Source: Pseudomonas profundi
GTDB taxonomy: Bacteria > Pseudomonadota > Gammaproteobacteria > Pseudomonadales > Pseudomonadaceae
Assembly (NCBI RefSeq): GCF_008638305.1
Contig: NZ_VTPZ01000004.1
Span: 34,749-98,748, forward strand
Length of the DNA: 64,000 nucleotides
Direction of reading: 5' to 3'
Positions 26,558 to 35,866 of this stretch are shown piece after piece (within the stretch, counting starts at the first letter, position 1; each line of letters opens with the position of its first letter). Position numbers and translations under genes: made by a program. The notes beneath the pieces are model-generated. The model was given only the letters and a program-made list of their open reading frames with translations, was not told the DNA's origin and ran no database searches.

Positions 26558-27018
26558 ATTATCGTCCCTTTGTGAATTGACAGGGCTGGAAATCCATAAA
26601 TATCAAACGAGGATCCATCAGCGGTTAAATAACGGACTCAAGCAAGCACGGCGCGTTGAAGCTCTCGCCCAGGCACAAACAGAAGGGATATAACCCGATA
26701 GATTTCGGCGCAGATGACCGATGAAAACGCATTGCTGGCCCGGGTTTGCTACGTCCGGTGGAGGACTACCCTATCAGTTCAACCGGAGCCAGTCCACCCG
26801 GAGCGCTGTATCCTAGCCCTTTGCCAGCATTACTACGAAAGGCTGTCAAGGGTAAACTGTGCCTTTTCCGCGCTGATCAAACGGGCCTTCCGAGGACCGT
26901 GAGCGGGCATATGCAAGCAATGAAGTACAAGCACCAACACCCCGATGAGCGTGGTCGATGATAACCAGCGCACCAGGAGCGCTCGATCCATACTGAGAAG
27001 TGAGAGCTGAACACCTTC
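26558..27018. other. Intergenic region, nothing recognised
   Basis: 460 bases between the divergent symporter and lipoprotein genes. Short open frames exist but lack a ribosome-binding site and protein-like composition. Both promoters should lie here. Confidence 0.4.
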
Positions 27019-27489
27019 ATGAAGATAATTCGCCTATTGGCGTATGGCGTAGTACTCGGCTTGTCAGTTTCCGGCTGTGGTAAAAGCGGGGCTGATAAAA
27101 GCGTGCTTGGATATGAAGCAAAGCAAGCCGAGCTTGGCGAACACGTAACAGACAGCTCAGCTGAGTTTGACTCGCTGGCTGCTACGCAGAATATCGATGT
27201 CAGCTTTGCCTCGGGCCCATGTACTACAGAGGGCTGTACTGATGCTGCTGCTGCCGCCAAGGTTCCGGCTGTCATCGCCGAACCCATTCCGACTGTTGAT
27301 ACCCGACCGGCTGAGCCTGTTGTCCCCGAAGCCGACCAGAAGCTTGCGCTTGAGCCAGTCAACCCGGAAGAGGAGGCAATCGTTCGTGACGCGCTTTACA
27401 CTCTCGGCGATGAACGTTGCGCAGCGGACGGCGAGTCCGTACCAGAGTGTCCGGCCAAACCTGAGCCAGGTGATCAACTAAAATTCTGA
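27019..27489 (+). CDS. Small putative lipoprotein
   Basis: 156 residues. Signal peptide with lipobox LSVSGC (Cys20 predicted to be lipidated), then a low-complexity region rich in Ala, Pro, Glu and Val, with paired cysteines (CTTEGC at about 68-73; two more near the C-terminus). The residue after Cys20 is Gly, not Asp, so outer-membrane sorting is expected. Family and function not recognised. The ribosome-binding site is weak. Followed by a hairpin at 27500-27526. Confidence 0.65.
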   Translation: MKIIRLLAYGVVLGLSVSGCGKSGADKSVLGYEAKQAELGEHVTDSSAEFDSLAATQNIDVSFASGPCTTEGCTDAAAAAKVPAVIAEPIPTVDTRPAEPVVPEADQKLALEPVNPEEEAIVRDALYTLGDERCAADGESVPECPAKPEPGDQLKF

Positions 27490-27853
27490 TCGGTTTCAGC
27501 GTCCCGGTAAGTCAGGATTCGGGACGTTATTCAGAGCCTCGCTCGGCGCTCGAAGTTCCTTGCCCTCCCGCGTTCTTCCTCGATTCTGCCCAACGGCATC
27601 GTGCTGTCAGGTCAGTCGGCAACCTCCCCACGCTTTTCGATATGCCCTGCCGCTTTCCAATGCCCCTGGGGCTCCTGAGCGTTCGACGCTGCTGAATCGC
27701 TACATGAATCCTCTCGAGGATGGACGACCAGGGCTGGATGCCGATTCTGTTTGCTAATGAATCGTCATTCCGCTTGCTTACAGCGCAGCGCAGGGAGGTT
27801 ATGCGGAGTATCTTGGTCAGATCCTATACGCAGCTTCATCGAGGAGAATCAAT
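27490..27853. other. Intergenic region with possible terminator
   Basis: Apart from the hairpin at 27500-27526, nothing is recognised. The last 60 bases carry GAGGAG, the ribosome-binding site of the acyl-CoA dehydrogenase gene. Confidence 0.4.
27500..27526 (+). terminator. Hairpin after the lipoprotein gene
   Basis: Stem CGTCCCG / CGGGACG with a 13-base loop, ten bases after the stop codon, followed by TTATTC. The stem is short and the T-tract weak, so it is a possible intrinsic terminator only. Confidence 0.4.
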
Positions 27854-29032
27854 GTGACCGATCTTGATGCATTTCGACAGGAAACGCGCGACTGGCTGGA
27901 GGAAAACTGCCCACCGGCTATGCGCACGCCCATGAAACAGGAAGGGGATCAATGCTGGGGCGGGCGCAATTTTCAGTTTTCCAGCGATGATCAGCGAATC
28001 TGGCTGGAGCGCATGGCTGCGCGCGGCTGGACGGCGCCGGATTGGCCACGCGAGTACGGCGGCGGCGGACTCAGCCAGGCTGAGCACAAGATATTGCGTG
28101 AAGAAATGGCGCGTATCCGGGCACGCCCGCCGCTCTCCAGTTTCGGAGTGTGGATGATTGGGCCAGCCATACTCAAGTTCGGTTCCGAGTCGTTGAAGAG
28201 GCAGCATCTCCCGGCCATAGTGCGAGGTGAGATTCGCTGGTGTCAGGGCTATAGTGAACCCGGTGCAGGCTCTGATCTGGCGGGGTTGCAGACACGGGCC
28301 GAAGATCATGACGATCACTTCGTGGTTAATGGCCAGAAGATCTGGACCTCCTATGCGGATCAGGCTGACTGGATGTTCTGTCTGGTACGTACCGACCCCG
28401 ATGCGCGCAAACAATTGGGCATCTCCCTGGTTCTGTTCGACATGACGACGCCAGGCGTGAGCACCCGTCCCATCAAGTTGATTTCCGGCAATTCACCCTT
28501 CTGTGAAACTTTCCTCGACGACGTGCGCGTTGAAAAGGACCAGGTGGTGGGTGAGATCAATCAGGGCTGGACTATCGCTAAATATTTGCTGACCCATGAA
28601 CGCGAGATGATCGGCGGCATGGGCCGCACAGCAGCAGGACAGCAGACGCTACCGGACTTTGCGGTGGACAGCGTCGGGCTTGAAAACGGCCGCCTGGCTG
28701 ACGGCCTGTTACGCGCTGAGGTCGCGCGGTGGGCAATAGATGCGAAAGCCTTCGAGCTGACCGCAGAGAGGGTGCTCGATGAAGCCAAGGCCGGCCAGGG
28801 CGTGGGCCACACGTCGGCGATGCTCAAGTACTACGGCACCGAGCTGAACAAGCGACGCCAGGAGCTGATGATTGCGCTGCGCGGCAGCGATGGGCTGGTA
28901 TGGGAAGGCGAGGCCTCCCATCACGGTGCTTTGCCGCGGATGTGGCTGCGCTCGAAGGGCAACTCCATCGAAGGTGGCACCAGCGAGATTCAGCTCAACG
29001 TAATCGCGCGCAATATTCTCGCGCTTCAGTAA
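27854..29032 (+). CDS. Acyl-CoA dehydrogenase, first subunit of a pair
   Basis: 392 residues from GTG 27854 (GAGGAG upstream). Acyl-CoA dehydrogenase fold: WCQGYSEPGAGSDLAGLQTR with the FAD/substrate-binding segment, VNGQKIWTSYA, and C-terminal IEGGTSEIQLNVIARNIL. The residue before GT in that last motif is Gly, where short- and medium-chain enzymes carry the catalytic Glu, so the base must lie elsewhere. Eighteen bases separate it from a second dehydrogenase gene. Adjacent pairs of this type form alpha2-beta2 enzymes in steroid side-chain degradation (FadE26-27, FadE28-29 in actinobacteria); a heteromeric enzyme is inferred. Substrate unknown. Confidence 0.85.
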   Translation: MTDLDAFRQETRDWLEENCPPAMRTPMKQEGDQCWGGRNFQFSSDDQRIWLERMAARGWTAPDWPREYGGGGLSQAEHKILREEMARIRARPPLSSFGVWMIGPAILKFGSESLKRQHLPAIVRGEIRWCQGYSEPGAGSDLAGLQTRAEDHDDHFVVNGQKIWTSYADQADWMFCLVRTDPDARKQLGISLVLFDMTTPGVSTRPIKLISGNSPFCETFLDDVRVEKDQVVGEINQGWTIAKYLLTHEREMIGGMGRTAAGQQTLPDFAVDSVGLENGRLADGLLRAEVARWAIDAKAFELTAERVLDEAKAGQGVGHTSAMLKYYGTELNKRRQELMIALRGSDGLVWEGEASHHGALPRMWLRSKGNSIEGGTSEIQLNVIARNILALQ

Positions 29033-29050
29033 TCGACCCGAGGACGCACC

Positions 29051-30193
29051 ATGGCTGCATTGGTTTTGAATGAAGAGCAGAACATGCTCAGGGACGCCGC
29101 CCAACGTTTTTTCAGGGAGAACGCCCCGGTTTCCCAGCTACGCGGGCTGCGCGACACTCGCGACGAGACAGGTTTTTCGACCGAACTCTGGCACAACATG
29201 GCGCAGATGGGCTTTGCTGGGACCCTGATATCCGAGGATTTTGGCGGTTCGGGTTTTGGCCATGTAGGTATGGGGCAGTTATTTGAGCAGGCCGGGCGCA
29301 ACCTGAGTGCATCCCCGCTGTTCTCCAGCTCCGTGCTGGCTGCAGCGACCCTTTCACTGGCCGGTTCGGACGAGCAGAAGCGTGCGATGTTGCCGGCTAT
29401 CGCCAGCGGTAACCTGATCGTGACGCTGGCTATCGACGAAAAAGCCCGCCATCAACCCTGGTCGATCAACACGACCGCGCAGAATCTGGACGGGGGTTTT
29501 GTCATTAATGGTCACAAGTGTTCCGTGGTCGACGGGCATGTCGCCGACAAACTGATCGTGGCCGCGCGCACCAGTATTGGCAGTCAGGATAGCGACGGCA
29601 TTAGTCTGTTTGTTATCGATCCCGGCACCGACGGCGTCAGGGTGGAGCGGACCATCATGGCGGACAGCCGCAACGCCGCACGGATAACGCTGGACCACGT
29701 GCGAGTGGACGACGATGCATTGCTTGGCGAGCTGAACCAGGCGCATCCGGTAGTCGAGTCGGTGCTGAATGCCGGCAACGCGCAACTTGCTGCGGAATTA
29801 CTGGGATTGTCGCTTGAAGCCTTTGAGCGAACTGTCAGCTTTCTTCAGGAGCGTAAGCAATTTGGCGTGGTAATCGGTTCGTTCCAGGCGCTGCAGCATC
29901 GGGCGGCACATATGTTCAGCGAGCTGGAGTTAGTGAAGTCGGTGGTGTTGAAAGCGCTCGTCGCGCTGGACGAAGGTGCACCGGATGCCTCGGCTCTGGT
30001 CAGCCTGGCCAAAGCCAAGGCCTGTGAAGTGGCTGAGCTGGTGACCAACGAGATGATCCAGATGCATGGCGGCATGGGCATGACTGACGAGTTCGACGCA
30101 GGGCTGTTCATCAAGCGAGCCCGTGTCGTGCAGCAACTGCTAGGCGACTACCGCTACCACGCTGATCGCTTTGCCCTGTTGCATGGGTTCTGA
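29051..30193 (+). CDS. Acyl-CoA dehydrogenase, second subunit of a pair
   Basis: 380 residues, GAGGA seven bases upstream of the ATG. N-terminal alpha domain (NEEQNMLRDAAQRFFREN), middle beta domain with VTLAIDEKA and FVINGHKCSVVDG, C-terminal HGGMGMTDEFDAGLFIKRAR. It ends before the usual (Y/E)GT..I motif and carries QQLLGDYRYHADRFA in its place, typical of one half of heteromeric acyl-CoA dehydrogenases. Together with the preceding gene it probably makes a single enzyme with shared active sites. Cotranscription is near certain from the 18-base gap. Confidence 0.83.
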   Translation: MAALVLNEEQNMLRDAAQRFFRENAPVSQLRGLRDTRDETGFSTELWHNMAQMGFAGTLISEDFGGSGFGHVGMGQLFEQAGRNLSASPLFSSSVLAAATLSLAGSDEQKRAMLPAIASGNLIVTLAIDEKARHQPWSINTTAQNLDGGFVINGHKCSVVDGHVADKLIVAARTSIGSQDSDGISLFVIDPGTDGVRVERTIMADSRNAARITLDHVRVDDDALLGELNQAHPVVESVLNAGNAQLAAELLGLSLEAFERTVSFLQERKQFGVVIGSFQALQHRAAHMFSELELVKSVVLKALVALDEGAPDASALVSLAKAKACEVAELVTNEMIQMHGGMGMTDEFDAGLFIKRARVVQQLLGDYRYHADRFALLHGF

Positions 30194-30255
30194 TTGACCC
30201 TGTCAGCCAGCGATTGAAGGGACCGAGCCTGGCCAGATCGGTCCCGGATCCCGGC

Positions 30256-32862
30256 TCAAGGGCGTTCGGTCCGGGCCTCAATGAGCAGTCGTGAAGCCTC
30301 CTCCGGTGCCAGCGGCGGGTTGAGCTGGTCGCCCTGAACATAGTCGCATCCGTTGCGCTGGACCAGCGCCAGTTGCTCGCGTGTGTAGACGCCCTCAACC
30401 ATGGTTTTCAATCCTAGCCGGTGGGCAATATCAATCAGACTACCCAGAATTATTTCCCGGTTGCTCGCTGTCGGCTCGCTGATGAATAGTCGGTCGATTT
30501 TTACGATGTCGGGCTGGAACGACTGCATCTGCTGCAGCGACGAATAACAATCGCCGAAATTCCCGATAACAATCGACACCCCCAGCTCGCGCAGCGACTT
30601 GAGCTTGATGGCCGTCGCAGCGGGGTCTTCCATCGCAAGATCTTCCGGTATCTCCAGTTGAAGGTAGCGTGGCTCGATACTCCAGGCTTCCAGGCTCTTG
30701 CGTATCCGGGCGGGTAGATTATCCATCCTGAACTTCGCTGGGCAAAGACTCACTGCTACAGGGACCGGTGTCAGGCCTTCATCCTGCCAGCGTTTCAGCT
30801 GCGCCAGAACCTGTTGAAGTACCCAGTCGTTCAGTGCGAGCGCCTGACCACTGGCTTCGGCTATGGGCTGAAATTCTTCCACGCTGATTTCGCCCAGTTC
30901 CGCGTTGAGCCAGCGCAAACTGGCATGCAGCCCGGCCAGGTGCCGATTGCCGAGCTCCCACTGAGGTTGATAGCGCAGCGACAGTTCCAGGTGTTCCTCG
31001 GCGTCGCGCAGCAGGTTTTCCAGCTGCAGGATGTGCGCCATTCTCGCCTGCAGATCCTCGCTAAGGAATCGGTAGGTGTTGCCTCCATCCTGCTTCGCCA
31101 GCTGCAATGCTGCTGCGGCTCGGCGGGTCAGCTCGTCGAGGGTGCTGCCATCGTCCGGATAGATGGCAATACCGATTGACGCGGTAAGGGGCGCGATATG
31201 TTCACCGAAGCTCAGGGGACGGGCGATTGAATGGCACAGACGTTCGGCTACATGGGCGGCGGCTACGCTATCGAGCGCGGGCAGCGTGAGGATGAACTGA
31301 TCGCCGCTTTCACGTGAGAGCACGTCCTCCTCTCGCAGAATGGCACGCAATCGGTCTGCCAAAGCCGCGAGCAGTTGGTCCCCCGCCTGGTGGCCGTGGG
31401 CCAGGTTGATTTGCTTGAAACCGTCCAGGTTTATCTGCATCAGCGCGAAGCTGCCTTGGTTGCGGGCGGTGAGGCGGAGCGTCATCTCGGTTCGCTGGAT
31501 GAACAGCTTGCGATTGGGCAGGTGGGTGACGCTGTCATGTTGTGACAGTCTCAGGATTTCAGATTCCTGCTCCTTGGTCTTGGTAACATCGCGCGCTATG
31601 ACGAGATAGTGGTGGCCGTCAGCGCCCTGTTTGGGCGCGGCCGAAATCTGGAACCATACGGTCCTGCCGTCAATTCGCGAGCGGAAAGGTTCGCTCTGGG
31701 CGTGTCCGCGCTGCTTGGCCTCAATGAACGTGCGCTCGCAGATAGGGATGGCTTCGGGTGGAAGCAAGGGAACCATTTCCCGGCCGACCATCTGTCGTCT
31801 GCTCAGGTCCAGTTCATCACTGTGCGGCGCATGGAACTCCATTACCTTACCGGACTTGTTAACCTCAACCAGGATGTCCGGCAACGCATCGAAGATAGCT
31901 TGCAGCCGCTGTTGTGAAGCTTGCAGCGCAGCGAAGGGGCGTTCGACGGTCTCGATGAACACGGCGCGAAACAAAAACAGGTAGGAAGCTACCTTGAGCA
32001 AATGACCGAGCAAGGACATGGTGTCGTTGGTCACGCTGTAGAGCGTCAGGCAGAACTCACTGAGTGCCATGGCGCAGACGGCACCGAAAAGCGAGGCAGC
32101 ATTGAATGACAGGGGGCCGCGCATGGCACGCCATAGCAGAAAGGCGGCTACAAGGTTCAGCGTGACCAGGAAATATTCGAAACCGACCTTGAAGGGCGTC
32201 AGGCCCGAATGGGGATAGAAGGTGGCTGGTAATGCCTCCGGGAAAAAGTACAGCACCGCATGCAGCGCCGAAACCGCGGCCAGTACCCCTAGCAGCAACG
32301 CCCAGCGGTTTGGCACCTGAGCGACATCGTTCCAGGGCGCCCGAATGGCCATCCACAGCAGTGCGAGCGCTGCCAGCAGCCGCGCGCTCAACCAGTAAAT
32401 GATGGTGTTATCGATGTGCGCCGGCACAAGGAGCCCTGGGTTGCCCGGAAATGTCAGGGTGTGCGAGATATCCAACAGCGCAACACCCAGGAACAGACAG
32501 GCAAGTACCAGCAGGTTGGCAGATTGTTTACGCCGATGAGTTTCCCAACCGACCGCGAATACCAGGCTGGCAACGACGATGGAAAATACTTCCAGCAGGG
32601 TATGTGCAGATAAAAAAACAGCCGGAGGCAGCGTAGACAGCGGTAGCAGCGATGCCATCAGTAGCACCAGTGCCATGGTGATGGCGAGCCCTACCGCTTT
32701 GCGCAGCGCTGGGTGATGGCTGTTGTGGCGGCTCCGTATCAGCGTATCGACGGAGAGCTTGCTGAGGATCAAATCGCGGTTCCTTAATCTTTCTGCGCGA
32801 GCCAGTGCGCGGGTTCTACCGGAACGGGATGCGGTCGTGTCCGCTTCCTTTTCCTTCTGCAT
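30256..32862 (-). CDS. MASE3-like/PAS/GGDEF/EAL protein with degenerate catalytic motifs
   Basis: 868 residues from ATG 32862 (a TTG at 32898 would add 12). Residues about 55-305 hold seven or eight transmembrane helices with the look of a MASE3 sensor; PAS about 315-430; GGDEF about 440-605; EAL about 620-865. The diguanylate cyclase signature reads SGDQF (519-523), so the catalytic Glu is Gln, but the RxxD inhibitory site is kept five residues upstream (510-513, REED). The EAL signature is HAS (646-648), DDFG is GNFG (767-770), the Asn of the N-l-S strand is Ser, and EGVET is EGVYT. Neither activity is expected. It may bind c-di-GMP or GTP and act as a membrane sensor or scaffold. Single gene. 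Confidence 0.88.
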   Translation of the reverse strand: MQKEKEADTTASRSGRTRALARAERLRNRDLILSKLSVDTLIRSRHNSHHPALRKAVGLAITMALVLLMASLLPLSTLPPAVFLSAHTLLEVFSIVVASLVFAVGWETHRRKQSANLLVLACLFLGVALLDISHTLTFPGNPGLLVPAHIDNTIIYWLSARLLAALALLWMAIRAPWNDVAQVPNRWALLLGVLAAVSALHAVLYFFPEALPATFYPHSGLTPFKVGFEYFLVTLNLVAAFLLWRAMRGPLSFNAASLFGAVCAMALSEFCLTLYSVTNDTMSLLGHLLKVASYLFLFRAVFIETVERPFAALQASQQRLQAIFDALPDILVEVNKSGKVMEFHAPHSDELDLSRRQMVGREMVPLLPPEAIPICERTFIEAKQRGHAQSEPFRSRIDGRTVWFQISAAPKQGADGHHYLVIARDVTKTKEQESEILRLSQHDSVTHLPNRKLFIQRTEMTLRLTARNQGSFALMQINLDGFKQINLAHGHQAGDQLLAALADRLRAILREEDVLSRESGDQFILTLPALDSVAAAHVAERLCHSIARPLSFGEHIAPLTASIGIAIYPDDGSTLDELTRRAAAALQLAKQDGGNTYRFLSEDLQARMAHILQLENLLRDAEEHLELSLRYQPQWELGNRHLAGLHASLRWLNAELGEISVEEFQPIAEASGQALALNDWVLQQVLAQLKRWQDEGLTPVPVAVSLCPAKFRMDNLPARIRKSLEAWSIEPRYLQLEIPEDLAMEDPAATAIKLKSLRELGVSIVIGNFGDCYSSLQQMQSFQPDIVKIDRLFISEPTASNREIILGSLIDIAHRLGLKTMVEGVYTREQLALVQRNGCDYVQGDQLNPPLAPEEASRLLIEARTERP

Positions 32863-33172
32863 TTCCAGTGATCCGGACTCAGTGCATTGAAGCGCCAATC
32901 AGGCGCCTGGGCATGTATATCTGATTGGCTCCCCCGAAATCGGCCAAACGGCCGCTAATAGGCACAGACTACCGGTCATTTGACCGGTTCGCCACAACCA
33001 ATACCGGTGCCGTTTCACCGGCGTAATAGCCAAAAAACCGGCATCCCGCCAAGTCGTGAAATACCGATTGCAACCAAGGCGCCATCTGCTGATTGATTGC
33101 TGGTTTGCGAGAGGGGTGGGCTTTCCTCGCAACAGTGATTAACCTTCGCTTTATTTACGGCAGGAACTCGCT
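32863..33172. other. Divergent promoter region with ACCGG repeats
   Basis: Between the degenerate GGDEF/EAL gene and the lrgA-like gene. Five ACCGG cores lie at 32971, 32983, 33003, 33017 and 33037 (spacing 12, 20, 14, 20), three of them full ACCGGT. No gene is seen. The cluster could be a multi-site operator. Confidence 0.45.
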
Positions 33173-33535
33173 ATGTTGCTTCGCGGATTAACCTGGTTGA
33201 TCACCTTTCAACTGCTGGGAACCGGGCTTAATGTCCTGGTGCTGCCCTTCGTCCCGGGCCCGATTATCGGCATGCTGCTGCTGTTGATCTGTCTGTGTCT
33301 GCGCGGGGGCGTCAGTGACTCTCTGGATCAGGCCGCGAGCGGTCTGTTGAAGTATCTGCCGCTGCTCCTGGTGCCCCCAGCCGCCGGCGTGATGCTCTAT
33401 GGCCAGGAGCTTGCGGCAGGCTGGGCGGCAATTCTCGTTACCATGCTGCTGTCGTTTCTGCTGACGCTACCATTCTGTGGCTGGTTGATGCAGCGATTGA
33501 TCCGCAAGCAACAACGTATTGAGGCAGACCAATGA
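33173..33535 (+). CDS. LrgA/CidA-family holin-like membrane protein
   Basis: 120 residues, four transmembrane helices, with FQLLGTGLNVLVLPFVPGPIIGMLLLL as the family-typical start (residues about 12-38) and a basic C-terminus. LrgA/CidA proteins sit in the inner membrane and affect murein hydrolase export, cell lysis and, in some species, pyruvate uptake together with LrgB/CidB. The next gene overlaps by four bases (ATGA) and encodes the LrgB partner. CAGGAA precedes the ATG. Confidence 0.88.
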   Translation: MLLRGLTWLITFQLLGTGLNVLVLPFVPGPIIGMLLLLICLCLRGGVSDSLDQAASGLLKYLPLLLVPPAAGVMLYGQELAAGWAAILVTMLLSFLLTLPFCGWLMQRLIRKQQRIEADQ

Positions 33536-34257
33536 ACGGCTCGGTTGAGGCCGCGCTTCAGGCTGTGGTTGACCATCCGCTGTTTCTGATTGGTGTGACG
33601 CTTGCTGCCTACCAGATCGGCCTCACGCTATATGAGCGCTCCCGTCTGGCGTTATTCCACCCGATCATCGTTTCGGTGCCGCTGATCCTGGTGGTTCTCT
33701 GGGCGTTGGACTTCGACTATCCCACCTATCGCGAAGCTGTGGTGCCGGTGACCATTCTGCTGGGGCCGACCACGGTCGCGCTGGCGGTTCCGCTGTATCT
33801 CAATTTGCGCAGGATTCGCCAATTTCTGCGGCCCGTGGTGGTCACGCTATTGCTCGGCGGGCTGTTTGCCACGCTCAGCACGCTGCTCATCGGCTGGCTG
33901 ATGGGTGCAGAGTCGATGATCCTGATGACCATGGCGCCAAAGTCTCTGACCACACCGATCGCCATGTTGCTGGCAGAACAAATTGGCGGTGTGGCGGCGC
34001 TGGCTGCGGTGTTCGTGATGATTACTGCAGTGCTCGGCGCGCTACTTGGCCCCTGGTTGCTGCGCCTGTTTCACATTACGCATCCGGCTGCGTGGGGCAT
34101 GGCCATGGGCATTGTTGCCCACGCGGTTGGCACCTCGCGTGCGCTGGAAGAAGGCGAGGAAGCTGGCGCCTTCGCGGCGTTGGGGATGAGCATGATGGGT
34201 ATGGGCTCGGCAATATTGTTGCCGCTCGGCGTCACGCTGTGGACGCTGTGGTTCTGA
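33532..34257 (+). CDS. LrgB/CidB-family membrane protein
   Basis: 241 residues with six to eight hydrophobic segments. Family motifs: HPIIVSVPLILV near the N-terminus, ILLGPTTVALAVPLY, APKSLTTPIA and the C-terminal IVAHAVGTSRALEEGEEAGAFA. This is full length for LrgB. It overlaps the LrgA gene by four bases and works with it. Membrane location is certain; the transported substrate or lytic role in this organism is not. Confidence 0.92.
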   Translation: MNGSVEAALQAVVDHPLFLIGVTLAAYQIGLTLYERSRLALFHPIIVSVPLILVVLWALDFDYPTYREAVVPVTILLGPTTVALAVPLYLNLRRIRQFLRPVVVTLLLGGLFATLSTLLIGWLMGAESMILMTMAPKSLTTPIAMLLAEQIGGVAALAAVFVMITAVLGALLGPWLLRLFHITHPAAWGMAMGIVAHAVGTSRALEEGEEAGAFAALGMSMMGMGSAILLPLGVTLWTLWF

Positions 34258-34458
34258 CCCAAGTTGCCAACTCATGGCGGCTGGGCTTGGGAGGATCCTC
34301 AGCTTTCGAATCAGTCAGTTGGAGCGCTTGGCTGGATAAAAGAATGGAACGCCAGCAGCGCGGCGGTGGTCACAGCTTCGAGCTGATCGGCGTGGTGCGT
34401 ATGGCGCAGGGCTGATCGGCATAACCCAGCTTCGCCCGTTTCCGACAGGAGTCCTCTA

Positions 34459-35865
34459 ATGGAATTGGATCCGTTGTTGTTATCGCGCTTCCAGTTTGCC
34501 TTCGTCGTGTCCTTCCATGCGATCTTTCCGGTATTCACTATCGGTCTGGCCTCGTATATCGCATTCCTCGAAGCTTTGGCATTCAAAACCGGCAATCCGC
34601 TGTGGACGCAGTTGTCGAAATTCTGGATTCAGGTCTTTGCCGTGGTGTTCGGCATGGGGGTGGTATCCGGGATAGTGATGGCGTTCCAGTTCGGCACCAA
34701 CTGGAGCAATTTTTCCTATACGGCGGCGAATTTCATCGGCCCGATGTTCAGCTACGAGGTCGTTACCGCCTTTTTTCTGGAAGCGGGTTTCCTCGGTGTG
34801 CTGCTGTTCGGGCGTAACCGCGTCCCCCAGGGTATTCATCTTTTTGCGGCCTGTATGGTCGCGCTGGGAACACTTATCTCCGCGTTCTGGATTCTATCTG
34901 CCAACAGTTGGCTGCACACCCCACAGGGCACCGAGCTGCGCGATGGCGTGTTCCACGTTACCTCCTGGACGGAATCGATTTTCAACCCGTCCTTTCCTTA
35001 TCGTTTTACCCACATGGCGATTGCGTCATTCCTCACCGGTTCTTTCGTGGTGGCTGGCGTGAGCGCCTGGTACCTGCTGCGTGGGAGGGAGGTAGAGGTA
35101 AATCGCAAGGCGCTCTCGATGTGCCTGTGGATGATTCTGTTTCTGGCGCCGACACAGGCGGTGGTCGGCGATCTGCATGGCTTGAACACCTTCAAGCATC
35201 AGCCGATGAAAGTAGCTGCGATGGAAGGCAACTGGGATACCGATGTCGGCGTGCCTTTATTGTTATTCGCATTGCCGGATAGGGATCTGCAGGCCAATCG
35301 CGTCGAATTCGGTATTCCACGCCTTGGCAGCATGCTGTTGACCCATACCTGGGACGGCGAAGTCCCCGGGCTGCGCGAGATCGATGTGGAACAGCAGCCG
35401 CCGGTCTGGATCGTTTTCTTTGCTTTCCGCATTATGGTCGGCATGGGGCTGTTGATGATCGCCTTCGGGCTCGCCGGTTTGTGGTTACGCCGCGGCCAAC
35501 GCTATTGCCAGACCCGCTGGTTCCTGCAGGGCCTGCGCTTCATGAGCATCACCCCATTCATCGCGGTTACCGCCGGCTGGGTGGTCACCGAGGTGGGCCG
35601 CGCGCCCTGGATAGTCTATGAGACGTTCAGCCATGAACAGGGCCTCACACCTTCCCTGACCGGTGGGATGGCACTCTTCACATTGATCGGTTACGTACTG
35701 GTGTATGCAGCGATATTCGGTGCGGGGCTGTACTACCTGTTTGGTGTGCTACAGAAGGGTATTACGGTCGAAGAGGAGGAACTGTCGGATCAAGCGGATC
35801 AGGCTGAGCGCCCCATGCGTCCATTCTCAGCCACCCATGTTCGCTTTGAACACGAGGAGCATTGA
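34459..35865 (+). CDS. cioA: Cyanide-insensitive ubiquinol oxidase subunit I
   Basis: 468 residues, nine or so transmembrane helices. Conserved haem ligands: His in VSFHAIFP (about residue 20), His in RFTHMAIAS and Met in KHQPMKVAAMEG. The Q-loop between GNWDTD and the next helix is short, as in CioA rather than E. coli CydA. It oxidises ubiquinol and reduces O2 without proton pumping, tolerating cyanide. GACAGGAG precedes ATG 34459. Followed directly by cioB and then cydDC in the same direction. Confidence 0.92.
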   Translation: MELDPLLLSRFQFAFVVSFHAIFPVFTIGLASYIAFLEALAFKTGNPLWTQLSKFWIQVFAVVFGMGVVSGIVMAFQFGTNWSNFSYTAANFIGPMFSYEVVTAFFLEAGFLGVLLFGRNRVPQGIHLFAACMVALGTLISAFWILSANSWLHTPQGTELRDGVFHVTSWTESIFNPSFPYRFTHMAIASFLTGSFVVAGVSAWYLLRGREVEVNRKALSMCLWMILFLAPTQAVVGDLHGLNTFKHQPMKVAAMEGNWDTDVGVPLLLFALPDRDLQANRVEFGIPRLGSMLLTHTWDGEVPGLREIDVEQQPPVWIVFFAFRIMVGMGLLMIAFGLAGLWLRRGQRYCQTRWFLQGLRFMSITPFIAVTAGWVVTEVGRAPWIVYETFSHEQGLTPSLTGGMALFTLIGYVLVYAAIFGAGLYYLFGVLQKGITVEEEELSDQADQAERPMRPFSATHVRFEHEEH

Positions 35866-35866
35866 T

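Noticed and set aside
26714-26902. Possible small gene upstream of the lipoprotein
   Set aside because: No ribosome-binding site; two overlapping frames are equally open.
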